From contig CAIWMU010000250.1 in the NCBI GenBank assembly GCA_903913865.1, positions 1-53,303 of the forward strand: a stretch of DNA of 53,303 bases, read 5' to 3'. The stretch is from an uncultured Verrucomicrobia subdivision 3 bacterium (GTDB lineage Bacteria > Verrucomicrobiota > Verrucomicrobiia > Limisphaerales > UBA8199). Shown here piece after piece: positions 6,987-15,875 of this stretch (the first letter of the stretch is position 1; each line of letters starts with the position of its first letter). Below the pieces are notes generated by a model. The model was not told where the DNA came from. It did no database searches and saw only the letters and a list, made by a program, of their open reading frames with translations. The translations under genes and the position numbers were made by a program.

Positions 6987-9900
6987 TCAAGGATAGACCA
7001 ACCGATAGAACACTGTGGGGTTCACCGGATCAAGCGGAACAGCCACGGAGTTCACTGTGGTGGAACCTGGCACGGTGACCCAGTTGGTGCTGATGCCGAC
7101 GGCCACGGAGTTGGTCTGAACCTCCAGGCGCCATCCGGTGTGGTCGGACGGCCAGGAGATGTTCAAGTTGCCGCCGCTGACAACCGCAGTGATGTTGGTC
7201 GGGGTCGTGTTGACTCCCAGGACAGCGGTGATGCTGCCATCGATGGCAAGACTGTTGCTCCAGGTCAGAGGCGGTGGGAGTGTGGGCAGGGAGATGGAGC
7301 TGAAACTTCCCAGCCGATCCACGGCGCTGAAGAGCTTGAACCTGGTGCCAGCTGCCGGTGTGGCGCCGAGGTTGTTGACCGTCAGAGTGCCTCCATATGT
7401 CACGGTGCTGGCACTCGCCACCCTGTCACAGGTAGCGGCACCGCCATCCATCTCCATGAAGGTGGAGGAACCGGCACCGAGTGTGAGGGGACTGTTTATC
7501 GTGAGCATGCCAATGGCGTTTACGCCCGGCCTGAGGAAGCTGCCGGTCTGGAGATCAACAGGGCAGTTGATCGTTCCCGTTCCACCAAGGGTTGAGCCAG
7601 AGGCAACCACGACCGCATTGGCGGCAGGCAGGGAACCATTGACGAATAGCTTACCTGAGTTCACGAATGTGGGCCCGAGGTAGGTGCTGGCTCCCGAGAG
7701 GGTCAACGTTCCGCCATTGACCCGAACCACGGCGTTTCCGCTGATGACGCCACCGTAAGTCAGAGCCCCCGCCCCGATCTTCGTAAAATCCTGGTTCGCC
7801 GTGCCGCCACCGGGATTCCAAGTCAGGCTGGCGCCCGCGTTTTGGATGTCGATGTAACCGCCACTGCCGCTATCCATCCATATGGTGCGGGTCATCGTCT
7901 CACTGCCGCTGCCGGTGTAGCGCAGGGTGCTGCCAAACTTGATTGCGACATAGGCAGTGCCGAGGTTGGTGACTGCGGCCACCTGCAGGGTCAGCGGCTG
8001 CTGCAGCTCAAACCCACCGGAGAAGGTGTTTGCTCCTGTCAGCGTCATGGTGCCGTTGGTTCCCCGTGGGTAGATGGTTCCCGCACCACTGATCAAGCCC
8101 CCAATGGTGACGGGGTTCACGGTGTCCTGAATTCCATCGCCGTTGTTGTCGCCGAACATGTCCAGATAGGTCGGGTTATTCACCGCGTTGAGCGTGTGGG
8201 ACAGGGTCATGGGCGAATCAAACCGGACCGTGCTGCTGGCGGCGGGAATCAGAATGTTTCCGGGAGCCCCCAGGGCATCCGCTGTGAGGGCCAGAGTTCC
8301 CCGGTTCAGGAAAATTCTGGATGCGACAAAGTCATTCGCCGGATTGCTCAAGCGGATCACGCCGACTGCCCCGGAACTGTTGTCGAACCAGTTTGTCATG
8401 CCCACGAAACCGCCGCTGATCCTGCCCGAGAGGGTGAAGATGCTGCTCGCATCCCTACCTTGAATGGCAACGTTCGTGATCGTTGAGGATGGCAGAACAA
8501 TCGAATTTGCCACAACGCCGCCACTGGAGACGTTGATTTCCAGCGGGCGGAGCACATTCGTGGCAAAGAAGAATGCGTTGGTGGCAAGGCTCGCGTAGCC
8601 TGTTCCGTTGATCGTGACGCTACCGGTTCCCAATGCTGATGGATTCCTTACAAGCAACGCAGCCGTTCCGACCGCACCTGCTCCAAGCGTACTGGCTGGG
8701 GCGTTGCTGATCACTGTCCCACCTGAGTAGGTGTTCGCATTTGAGAGGGTTATCGCAGCCGTCCCGCCATCAATCCACAGCGCGCCCGGACCGGAGATGA
8801 CGCCGGAGAAAACCTGCGGCAGGCTGTTGTTGAAGACCGATGCGGAACTGATCTGAACCGGCCCGAGCCAGGTCGGGGTGCTGTTGCGGCTCGCCATCTT
8901 GGCGCCATCCAGCTCGATCGGCATGTTGATTTGCCGTGCGCCATAGGCTGAGAGGGTCGCCCCGGGTTTCACGAAATTCGTGGTGGTGGCGGTCCAGGAG
9001 TTCGTTTGATCATAGCTTTCGTAGAAGAATGTTCCGTTTGAGACCGTGATGCTGCTCAGGTTGGTGAGGGTCTGAACACGCATGTTGATCGTGCCATCGC
9101 CAACCTTGGTGAGGGAGAACCCTTTACCATCCACCTTGCTGTTGACGGCCGGCCCGATATCCCAGCGGGTGTTCGCCCCTGCGCCGAGGACGGAATCCGC
9201 ATTGAGGGTCAAGTTGGAGACGTTCGCATACTCATAGATGTCGTAGGTCTCATTCCTGAGAGCGCCCTGCCCGTCAGGTCCGGGACCGGCGATGACGAAG
9301 TCATGCCCCCGCCCAATGACATTGTCGTTCATTCCACCGAAGTTGAACGCGGCTCCGTTGGCAACCGTGACGGTAGTCGCATTGACATAGGAATCATTGA
9401 TGCCAAGGGCGAGTGTTCCGGCGTTGACATTCACCGGGCCGGCCAACTCATTGACTGTTCCCAGAGTGGTGGTTCCGGTATTGTTCTTGGTGATGCTTCC
9501 CACACCGGTGATCTTACCACTTCCGATGATCGAGTAGTTGTTAATGCTGTCAAAGGTGATGCTGGACGGAGAAACGGATCCTACGATGCTGACGCTGGTG
9601 TTCGCCGTCGTCCGGGTATCATCAAAGCGGACGGCGTCCAACTGGTTGAAGTTGGTGTTGGAACTGCCATCAAACCAGTTCACCGAGGTCGTCTCATAAT
9701 CCCAGGCATTCGCACCGCTATCACCCTGCCACACCAGGCTGTTGCCCGGCGCATTGAACGTCACTTTGACGGCCTTGCTGGCGGTATCGATACTGAAAGT
9801 CGCGAGACTGCCCGAATAATTGGTCAATCCGGCGGCTGTCCCGGACAGGCTTCCGGTGTATTTGATCAGGGTGTAAGTTCCCGAGGCGGGCAACCCGTTG

Positions 9901-12900
9901 AGGAACGTGAAGTTGACAGCTGTTGCAACATCGCTCAGGGAGAGGTTGCCGTTCACCTGGATGAGGTCGTTGGCTGTGCCTCCCACGGCCGTTGTGTTCC
10001 CTAGTTTAAACGTCAGGCTCCCGGCACCACTGACGGAGAGGCCACCGGACACGGTCAGGGTTCCCACAGAAGTCCCCATGCGGATTACTGTGCCCGAATT
10101 GTCAGTCACATTGCCAACAACCGTGCCGCTGCCTTGCAGGATCTGATTGGCGGCCATGGTCCAGGCTCCCGGTGAGGAAATATCGAGCGTCGTGCCGGAC
10201 TCCAGGGTGATGGCTCCTGAATTGGTCAAGACACTGGCAGGACCCGACAGGACGAGGGATCCACCGTTGACGGTCACGGCTCCATTCGGCCCAAACCCGT
10301 TTGTGACCTTCATCCGCCCAGCGCCATTCTTGGTCAAACTGTAATTGGCGGCGGCCTGTGTGATCGGTGCGGTGACCAAAAGATCATCCTGAGCAGCACC
10401 ATCAGCGACGGTGAACACCGTGTTCCCCTGACGCAAGTAGAGACTTGCTCCTGCGATTACGGAACTGTTTGCGCTTGCCAGGACATTGACAGCTGCGCCT
10501 GTGCCAAGGTCAATACGACCCCCCACGTTGGTGGCAGCCACATAGGCACCATTCATGTTAACCACAGAATTGTTCCAGAAGGTCAGGTTGTTTCCGGGTG
10601 TGTGAATCAATGATGCGCCATTCAGAGTGAGGTTGGTGACCTGGGAAGATCCGCCGTTGTATCCCAGCGAGTCGTTGTTTTGTGAGAGCAGGAGTGTTCC
10701 GGGTTGCATCGTGACCGATCCACGAATGACTCCGCTTCCCCCACCAGCCCGGAGGGCCAGAACACCACCATTTACGGTGACACCTCCCTGATTGGTGCTC
10801 AATCCGGTGAGAGCCAGGACGGAACTCCCATTCTTTACCAATGCCAGGGTCTGCGGCCCACCATCAGCAAATGTGCCTGTGAACAAGGCATCACTCGATG
10901 GATTCACTGTCAGCGTGGCCGGGGTGGTCAGGCTGCCGTTCTGGACGGATCCCGCAACGGGGGATGCGATGTCGGTCACTGAACTGCTCTGTCCATTCAA
11001 CTTGAGATTTCCGCCGTTGATGATAAGGGGGATGCCAGCAGGCAACGCATTGGCGTTATCCAGCCAGAGTGTTCCCGGGCTGACTCGAAGAGCGGAAAAG
11101 CTGTTCGGAGAGCTCGGGGCGAGCGACAGGAAGCCGGAGGCGTTAAGTCCGAATTCAGCCTCGTAGGCTCCGCTGATGGTCCCGGAAATCACGTTGGAAA
11201 GAGCGTTGTCGTATGCACTGATTCTGGTATTTCCATTCAGTGTGATCGGCCCGGCCCAATTCATGCCGTTCTGGAGCCGCAGAGCTCCAACATACCCGGC
11301 GCTTTCCTGCCACCCTGCCCCTGAAAGTGACAGGGGAATGCTTGCAACCGAGCTGAAACTTGCAGCGACAGCATAGATCTGGCTGCCGGTCGGGACAGTG
11401 ATGATGGCGGGATTACCCAATCCCATACCGCCGATGGCGCTATAAAGCCGCACGTTGGAAAGGCTGACTGGCCCGGTGAAGGTGTTGGTGCCGGCCAACT
11501 GATAGGAGCTCTGACCAATATAGCCAACTCCCAGGAAGTTGATCGCACCGTTGCCCGTATGTGGCGCATTGAGGACCGGGGAGCCTGCCCGGTTGTAGAC
11601 CAGAGTCCCGAAGTTGTTGATTGGACCGTTGCCAAGCAGTCCGCTGTCAGCTGCCAGGCCGTTGCCGACTTGAACAGTTGTTCCAGGATTGATTCTTGCC
11701 CCGCCATAAAAAGTGCTGTTTCCCAGAACAGTCAGAACACCCGAACCCGCCTGCGTGAAGCTACCGGGCCCGCTGATGAGGCTGGAGGAAACCGATGCAT
11801 CGGAACGGTTGAACACCAGCGATCCGAAGTCGGCGATGTTTCCGGCGAGTGTGCCACTTGTGCCGCCATTGCCCACTTGAATTGTCCCCGAGTTCAGAAC
11901 TGTGGTTCCAAAGGCGTTGCTGTTTGCAAGGGTCAATGTTCCAGACCCGCTCTTGACCAGATTGCCGACGGTGGTGATGGCTCCACCGGACAGGGAATAG
12001 TCGCCGCTGGAGTTCACCGTCACGCTCGCTGGCGTCATGTCGGCAGCAAGTGTCACATTCGGAGTCCCAATACCGTTGGCGTCGAAAACGACGGCATCAT
12101 TCTGAAGGTAACTCGATGCGACGTTCCCGTTCAGCCAGTTCGCATCGGCGTTGGAGTTCCAGAAGTTGTTCACATCCCCGCGCCAGACCAGTGCGGCGTT
12201 GGAGCCGGAGAAAGTCACCTGGACACGCTTCGGATTGGTCTGATCCAGATTGACGGAATAGCGTGTGGGGTTGGCGTAAGTCAGGCTGCCGGTCCGGGTC
12301 CCCCAGTTTGTAATGATCGTGTAGGTGCCGCCGTTATAGGGTATGCCGCCGAGGAAGTTGAGAGCCAATGGTGTGGCGGCGTCCAAGGTCAGGTTCCCCT
12401 TAACGGTAAGGAGGTCGCTTGTGGCGGCGGTGGAAGAGAGGTCTATGGCCACGGAAGCTCCGGCCGTGAGGGTCACATTGCTGGCCGTGAGGGTTCCCGT
12501 CGCGAGTGTGGCACCTGCCGAAATGGCACCCGGTGCCTGCACATTGATGTTTCCGGAGAAGGTTCCGGATCCCTGTAGCGTCCCTGCCTGAACGGTCAGT
12601 GCCCCCGTGGATGAGGATGCCCCATTGAGATTCAAAGCCCCTGCGCCGGTCTTGCTAATGGCACCGGCTCCAATGCAAGGTCCACTCAAGGTGATGGCAT
12701 AGGGACCGGTGTCGAACGTCACAGTCCCTGCCAGAGTATTCGTGATGGCGCTGGTCCAGTTTGCAATCGAGCCCAGAGTGCCACCCGCAAGGTTCATCGT
12801 GTAGGGAGCAAATCCATTGATTCCCCCGGCACCCACCAGAATCGTGCCGTTTGTCACATTGAGGAAGCCACCGCCTGTTGCACTTCTCCCGTTCACATCA

Positions 12901-15554
12901 ATACGTGAAACGGTTGCAACGCCCCCCAACATATTCCACACACCGGTCCCATCAATGCCCAGGGATATCCGGGCATTCGGCCCACCCGTGATCACCAACT
13001 GGCCGCCGGACATGGTGTAGGTGCTTGTTTCCGTAGGCCAATGACCCAACCGCATCGGACCTTCCGTCTCGGTCAGGTCTGTAATGGTGAGCGCCCCACC
13101 AGTCTGGGTGACGTTCCCATTATAACTGCCTGTTTGACCTGCAAACAACCGTCCAACGGTGACCTTGTCACCATCAGCGACTACAAGTTCCGGTCTGCCA
13201 GCAGTCCCGTTGTTATTGCCGACTTCTATGGCGGCAGTCCCTACGAGATTGACATTACCCAACCGGACTGAGTTGGTCCCGAACAGCTGAATTCCGCTGG
13301 TTCCGGTGATTGGCCCACGGATATTTGTCGAGTTGGTGCCACGGATTCCCAGCAGTCCATAGTTCGTAATTGATCCCGGGAATCCAGCGGAACCAGACGT
13401 GATATTGCCGAGTTGAATACCACCGTTGCTGATGGTGAGACTTCCTGTGAAGGTGTTCGATACCGCCGTGACCACTGTCCCGGCCCCGAACTTGACCATC
13501 TTCCCGGTGCCACTCACGGGGCTGGATAGCGTCGGAGAATCAGAACGGTTGAACACGAGCATGCCGTTATTAACAATAGCCCCTGCCCCGGGTAGACCGG
13601 ATGTTGCGCCGTTGCCGACCACCATCGTTCCGCCTTCGATGCGGGTCGTGCCAGTCTGATCATTGTCCGTCAGGAGAAGAAGACTTCCCGTATTGCTCTT
13701 CACCAGGCTCGCGTTGCCGGTGATTTTACCGCTGCCAGCCAGTGTGTAATCCTTCGTTGCATCCACGAGGACTGATGACGGGGTTACCGGAGTGACGATA
13801 TTAACCGAGGGGGAGGAACTCCCTGTGTCATTCAGGATTACGTTGTCCGCCTGATAAAACCGATCCGTCAAGCCTCCCTTCAACCAGTTCGGGGTGGAAA
13901 CGATATCCCAATAGTTGTTGATGGCATCCCCCTTCCAGACCAGAGCCGCCGGATTGCCGCCCACAATGACTTTGATCGCGCTTGCGCTTGTGTCGTTTGT
14001 GAAGGTAAAGGTGTAGCGGGTCGGGGCGGACGCCAGGGTGTCCACTATGACCGAGGGCCCGTTGTAATTGACGTATTTGACCAAAGTATAAACGCCACCC
14101 ACCACAGGGGCCCCGTTCACGAATCCAAAACTGACGGTGTTGGTCGCAATTCCCGATCCTGCGAGTGTGAGATTTGTCACCACGAGCAGATCATTGGCCC
14201 CACCCGCCGTCGTCGTGTTTGCCAGATCAATGTTCAGCGACAGATTCCCACTCAGGTAAAGAGAGTCGAAGGTGAGGGTGCCCGCCGCGCCGTTCCCCCC
14301 GGGGGTAATAATCGCCGGACTATTGTCGCTGAAGCTCCCGAGGATGGTGCCGGATCCGGCCAGCATCTGGTTTGTGTTCAGGGTGAATCCGACTGTGGTC
14401 ACATCCAGAACAGCCCCGCTCCCGACGTTGATCAATGGTGTCCTTCCCACTGCCTGTGCACTGCTCAGACGCAGTGTGCCTGCGTTCACGATTGTCGAAC
14501 TCTGGTAGGTGTTGTCGGTGGACAAATCGAGGATGCCCGCACCGTTCTTGATCAACCCCGCGTCAGTGGCATAGGTTGTCCTGGCAATCACACTTGCCAC
14601 GGTCAAAGTGTCTCCTGCCCCCACATTAAAGATCGTCCCGCCGGTTTGCCCGAGGGTCACATTGCCACCGGAGATTGTGGAAGAGGATCCGTTGCCCGGG
14701 GTGCTCACGCCATAATCGAGGTTCCAGTTGCCGTAGTCATTCCGGGCTGTCGATGCCCCCAAGGTTCCCCCGTTCAGCGTCAATGCAGCCATGTGTCCGG
14801 ATCGATCTCCGGTGGAGACGGTGCCGCCGGCATTGATCGTGACGCTGCGTGGTGGGGCCACCGTCGCCCCCTGCCCCAGGAGCGCATTGTCCATGTTCAC
14901 TGAGACCATGCCTCCGTTGTTCACCACTAAATTGCCGCTACCCACACTGCCGTTGCCTGCGGCGTTGGCACTATTTGCATTGACTGTACCCATATTGACG
15001 GTCAGTCCGCCCGCATAGGTGTTTAACGCTGCGAGTGTGAATGTTCCGTTTCCGGATTTGGTGATTCCCGTTGTTCCCGATACCACGCCCGCCAGAACCA
15101 GATCGCCTTCCCCAACAACCGCAAGGGGATAGGATCCCAAACTGGTTGTGTTGGAGACGGAAAGTGAACTCCCGGGGGCAACATCGCAATTGACTGCTGC
15201 GCTCAGCGTGATCGGCATGTAGAGAACATTATTCCCCCCAATATTGGTAAGTCCGCCCACGGACAAGTTGTTGCCGTAAATCCAGAAATCACCATTTGCA
15301 AATTGAAGCCATCCGGCGGAAAGGCCGGTCAGATCGTTCGTATTGATCGTCTGATTGTTTCCGCTGAGAATGATGTTGTCCCCATTTACAGGGGCGGCAC
15401 CAGACCAATTCCCAGCCGCCGACCAGTTCGCAGTGGCGTCTCCCCCGGACCAGATTATGTCCGCAGCCCGCGAGACTTGCTGGGCAAAGGATGCTCCAAT
15501 GGCAGCCACCAGACAGGACCGGAATAGTGGCCGGAAATAAATGGATTTCTTCAT
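6987..15554 (-). CDS. Giant secreted autotransporter-associated beta-strand repeat (PATR) protein
   Basis: A 2855-aa exported protein, probably a beta-helical surface or extracellular protein. Residues 1-30 form a Sec signal ending VSRA. The rest is glycine-, serine-, threonine- and asparagine-rich and contains at least eleven PATR-type repeats of the form K-x-G-x-G-T-L-x-L...NTY-x-G...V-N-x-G-T-L. Four larger modules are visible, each opened by a W-x-G-D...N-W block (Trp at about 35, 540, 1124 and 1942). The first three close with an NDLL...Y-T-L-I unit, and the fourth ends in a related degenerate form. The C-terminus ends FYRLVYP with no beta-barrel translocator and no PEP-CTERM motif, so it is not a classical autotransporter. 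I use the ATG at 15554 because the signal peptide starts there. Role in adhesion or polysaccharide binding is inference. A terminator follows. Confidence 0.9.
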   Translation of the reverse strand: MKKSIYFRPLFRSCLVAAIGASFAQQVSRAADIIWSGGDATANWSAAGNWSGAAPVNGDNIILSGNNQTINTNDLTGLSAGWLQFANGDFWIYGNNLSVGGLTNIGGNNVLYMPITLSAAVNCDVAPGSSLSVSNTTSLGSYPLAVVGEGDLVLAGVVSGTTGITKSGNGTFTLAALNTYAGGLTVNMGTVNANSANAAGNGSVGSGNLVVNNGGMVSVNMDNALLGQGATVAPPRSVTINAGGTVSTGDRSGHMAALTLNGGTLGASTARNDYGNWNLDYGVSTPGNGSSSTISGGNVTLGQTGGTIFNVGAGDTLTVASVIARTTYATDAGLIKNGAGILDLSTDNTYQSSTIVNAGTLRLSSAQAVGRTPLINVGSGAVLDVTTVGFTLNTNQMLAGSGTILGSFSDNSPAIITPGGNGAAGTLTFDSLYLSGNLSLNIDLANTTTAGGANDLLVVTNLTLAGSGIATNTVSFGFVNGAPVVGGVYTLVKYVNYNGPSVIVDTLASAPTRYTFTFTNDTSASAIKVIVGGNPAALVWKGDAINNYWDIVSTPNWLKGGLTDRFYQADNVILNDTGSSSPSVNIVTPVTPSSVLVDATKDYTLAGSGKITGNASLVKSNTGSLLLLTDNDQTGTTRIEGGTMVVGNGATSGLPGAGAIVNNGMLVFNRSDSPTLSSPVSGTGKMVKFGAGTVVTAVSNTFTGSLTISNGGIQLGNITSGSAGFPGSITNYGLLGIRGTNSTNIRGPITGTSGIQLFGTNSVRLGNVNLVGTAAIEVGNNNGTAGRPELVVADGDKVTVGRLFAGQTGSYNGNVTQTGGALTITDLTETEGPMRLGHWPTETSTYTMSGGQLVITGGPNARISLGIDGTGVWNMLGGVATVSRIDVNGRSATGGGFLNVTNGTILVGAGGINGFAPYTMNLAGGTLGSIANWTSAITNTLAGTVTFDTGPYAITLSGPCIGAGAISKTGAGALNLNGASSSTGALTVQAGTLQGSGTFSGNINVQAPGAISAGATLATGTLTASNVTLTAGASVAIDLSSTAATSDLLTVKGNLTLDAATPLALNFLGGIPYNGGTYTIITNWGTRTGSLTYANPTRYSVNLDQTNPKRVQVTFSGSNAALVWRGDVNNFWNSNADANWLNGNVASSYLQNDAVVFDANGIGTPNVTLAADMTPASVTVNSSGDYSLSGGAITTVGNLVKSGSGTLTLANSNAFGTTVLNSGTIQVGNGGTSGTLAGNIADFGSLVFNRSDASVSSSLISGPGSFTQAGSGVLTVLGNSTFYGGARINPGTTVQVGNGLAADSGLLGNGPINNFGTLVYNRAGSPVLNAPHTGNGAINFLGVGYIGQSSYQLAGTNTFTGPVSLSNVRLYSAIGGMGLGNPAIITVPTGSQIYAVAASFSSVASIPLSLSGAGWQESAGYVGALRLQNGMNWAGPITLNGNTRISAYDNALSNVISGTISGAYEAEFGLNASGFLSLAPSSPNSFSALRVSPGTLWLDNANALPAGIPLIINGGNLKLNGQSSSVTDIASPVAGSVQNGSLTTPATLTVNPSSDALFTGTFADGGPQTLALVKNGSSVLALTGLSTNQGGVTVNGGVLALRAGGGSGVIRGSVTMQPGTLLLSQNNDSLGYNGGSSQVTNLTLNGASLIHTPGNNLTFWNNSVVNMNGAYVAATNVGGRIDLGTGAAVNVLASANSSVIAGASLYLRQGNTVFTVADGAAQDDLLVTAPITQAAANYSLTKNGAGRMKVTNGFGPNGAVTVNGGSLVLSGPASVLTNSGAITLESGTTLDISSPGAWTMAANQILQGSGTVVGNVTDNSGTVIRMGTSVGTLTVSGGLSVSGAGSLTFKLGNTTAVGGTANDLIQVNGNLSLSDVATAVNFTFLNGLPASGTYTLIKYTGSLSGTAAGLTNYSGSLATFSIDTASKAVKVTFNAPGNSLVWQGDSGANAWDYETTSVNWFDGSSNTNFNQLDAVRFDDTRTTANTSVSIVGSVSPSSITFDSINNYSIIGSGKITGVGSITKNNTGTTTLGTVNELAGPVNVNAGTLALGINDSYVNATTVTVANGAAFNFGGMNDNVIGRGHDFVIAGPGPDGQGALRNETYDIYEYANVSNLTLNADSVLGAGANTRWDIGPAVNSKVDGKGFSLTKVGDGTINMRVQTLTNLSSITVSNGTFFYESYDQTNSWTATTTNFVKPGATLSAYGARQINMPIELDGAKMASRNSTPTWLGPVQISSASVFNNSLPQVFSGVISGPGALWIDGGTAAITLSNANTYSGGTVISNAPASTLGAGAVGTAALLVRNPSALGTGSVTINGTGYASLATNAFFFATNVLRPLEINVSSGGVVANSIVLPSSTITNVAIQGRDASSIFTLSGRISGGFVGMTNWFDNSSGAVGVIRLSNPANDFVASRIFLNRGTLALTADALGAPGNILIPAASSTVRFDSPMTLSHTLNAVNNPTYLDMFGDNNGDGIQDTVNPVTIGGLISGAGTIYPRGTNGTMTLTGANTFSGGFELQQPLTLQVAAVTNLGTAYVAIKFGSTLRYTGSGSETMTRTIWMDSGSGGYIDIQNAGASLTWNPGGGTANQDFTKIGAGALTYGGVISGNAVVRVNGGTLTLSGASTYLGPTFVNSGKLFVNGSLPAANAVVVASGSTLGGTGTINCPVDLQTGSFLRPGVNAIGMLTINSPLTLGAGSSTFMEMDGGAATCDRVASASTVTYGGTLTVNNLGATPAAGTRFKLFSAVDRLGSFSSISLPTLPPPLTWSNSLAIDGSITAVLGVNTTPTNITAVVSGGNLNISWPSDHTGWRLEVQTNSVAVGISTNWVTVPGSTTVNSVAVPLDPVNPTVFYRLVYP

Positions 15555-15875
15555 AGTGATTATTCTGTTTTGTAATTGCTGTTCTGAGAACCTTGACTCA
15601 CCCGGAATGCCGAACACGACATTCAAGCCCTACCCCAACAGATATGGAGTTCCCAGAAGTCACAAATGGATTTGATCTAACCCTAAAAACAATTTCTGAG
15701 AATGTCCATCCCCCATTTGGGGGATTTTGCTCCGAATTTTCAGCGATGTTCCCCGCCCGATTGCGTGGTTGGGATTCAACAGGCTGTGCAAATCGAAGAT
15801 CCCAATTCCTGCTCAGTCGGGGGATGGCTGGAAAAAATGTGGGCGAATGAGGAGATCCGGGGGTAGGATGTCGAC
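15555..15875. other. Divergent intergenic region, giant repeat protein / polA
   Basis: This 321-base spacer lies between divergent genes. A weak ribosome site (TAGGA) precedes the polA ATG. The short open frame within it (15593-15850) has no family features and no ribosome site, and I do not regard it as coding. No convincing -35/-10 pair or dyad was seen. Confidence 0.4.

Noticed and set aside
7138-15540. Many plus-strand open frames inside the giant repeat gene
   Set aside because: They are shadows of a low-complexity, stop-poor repeat gene; none has a ribosome site, family feature or independent context.
15593-15850. 85-codon open frame upstream of polA
   Set aside because: No ribosome site or family features, and it overlaps the expected promoter region.
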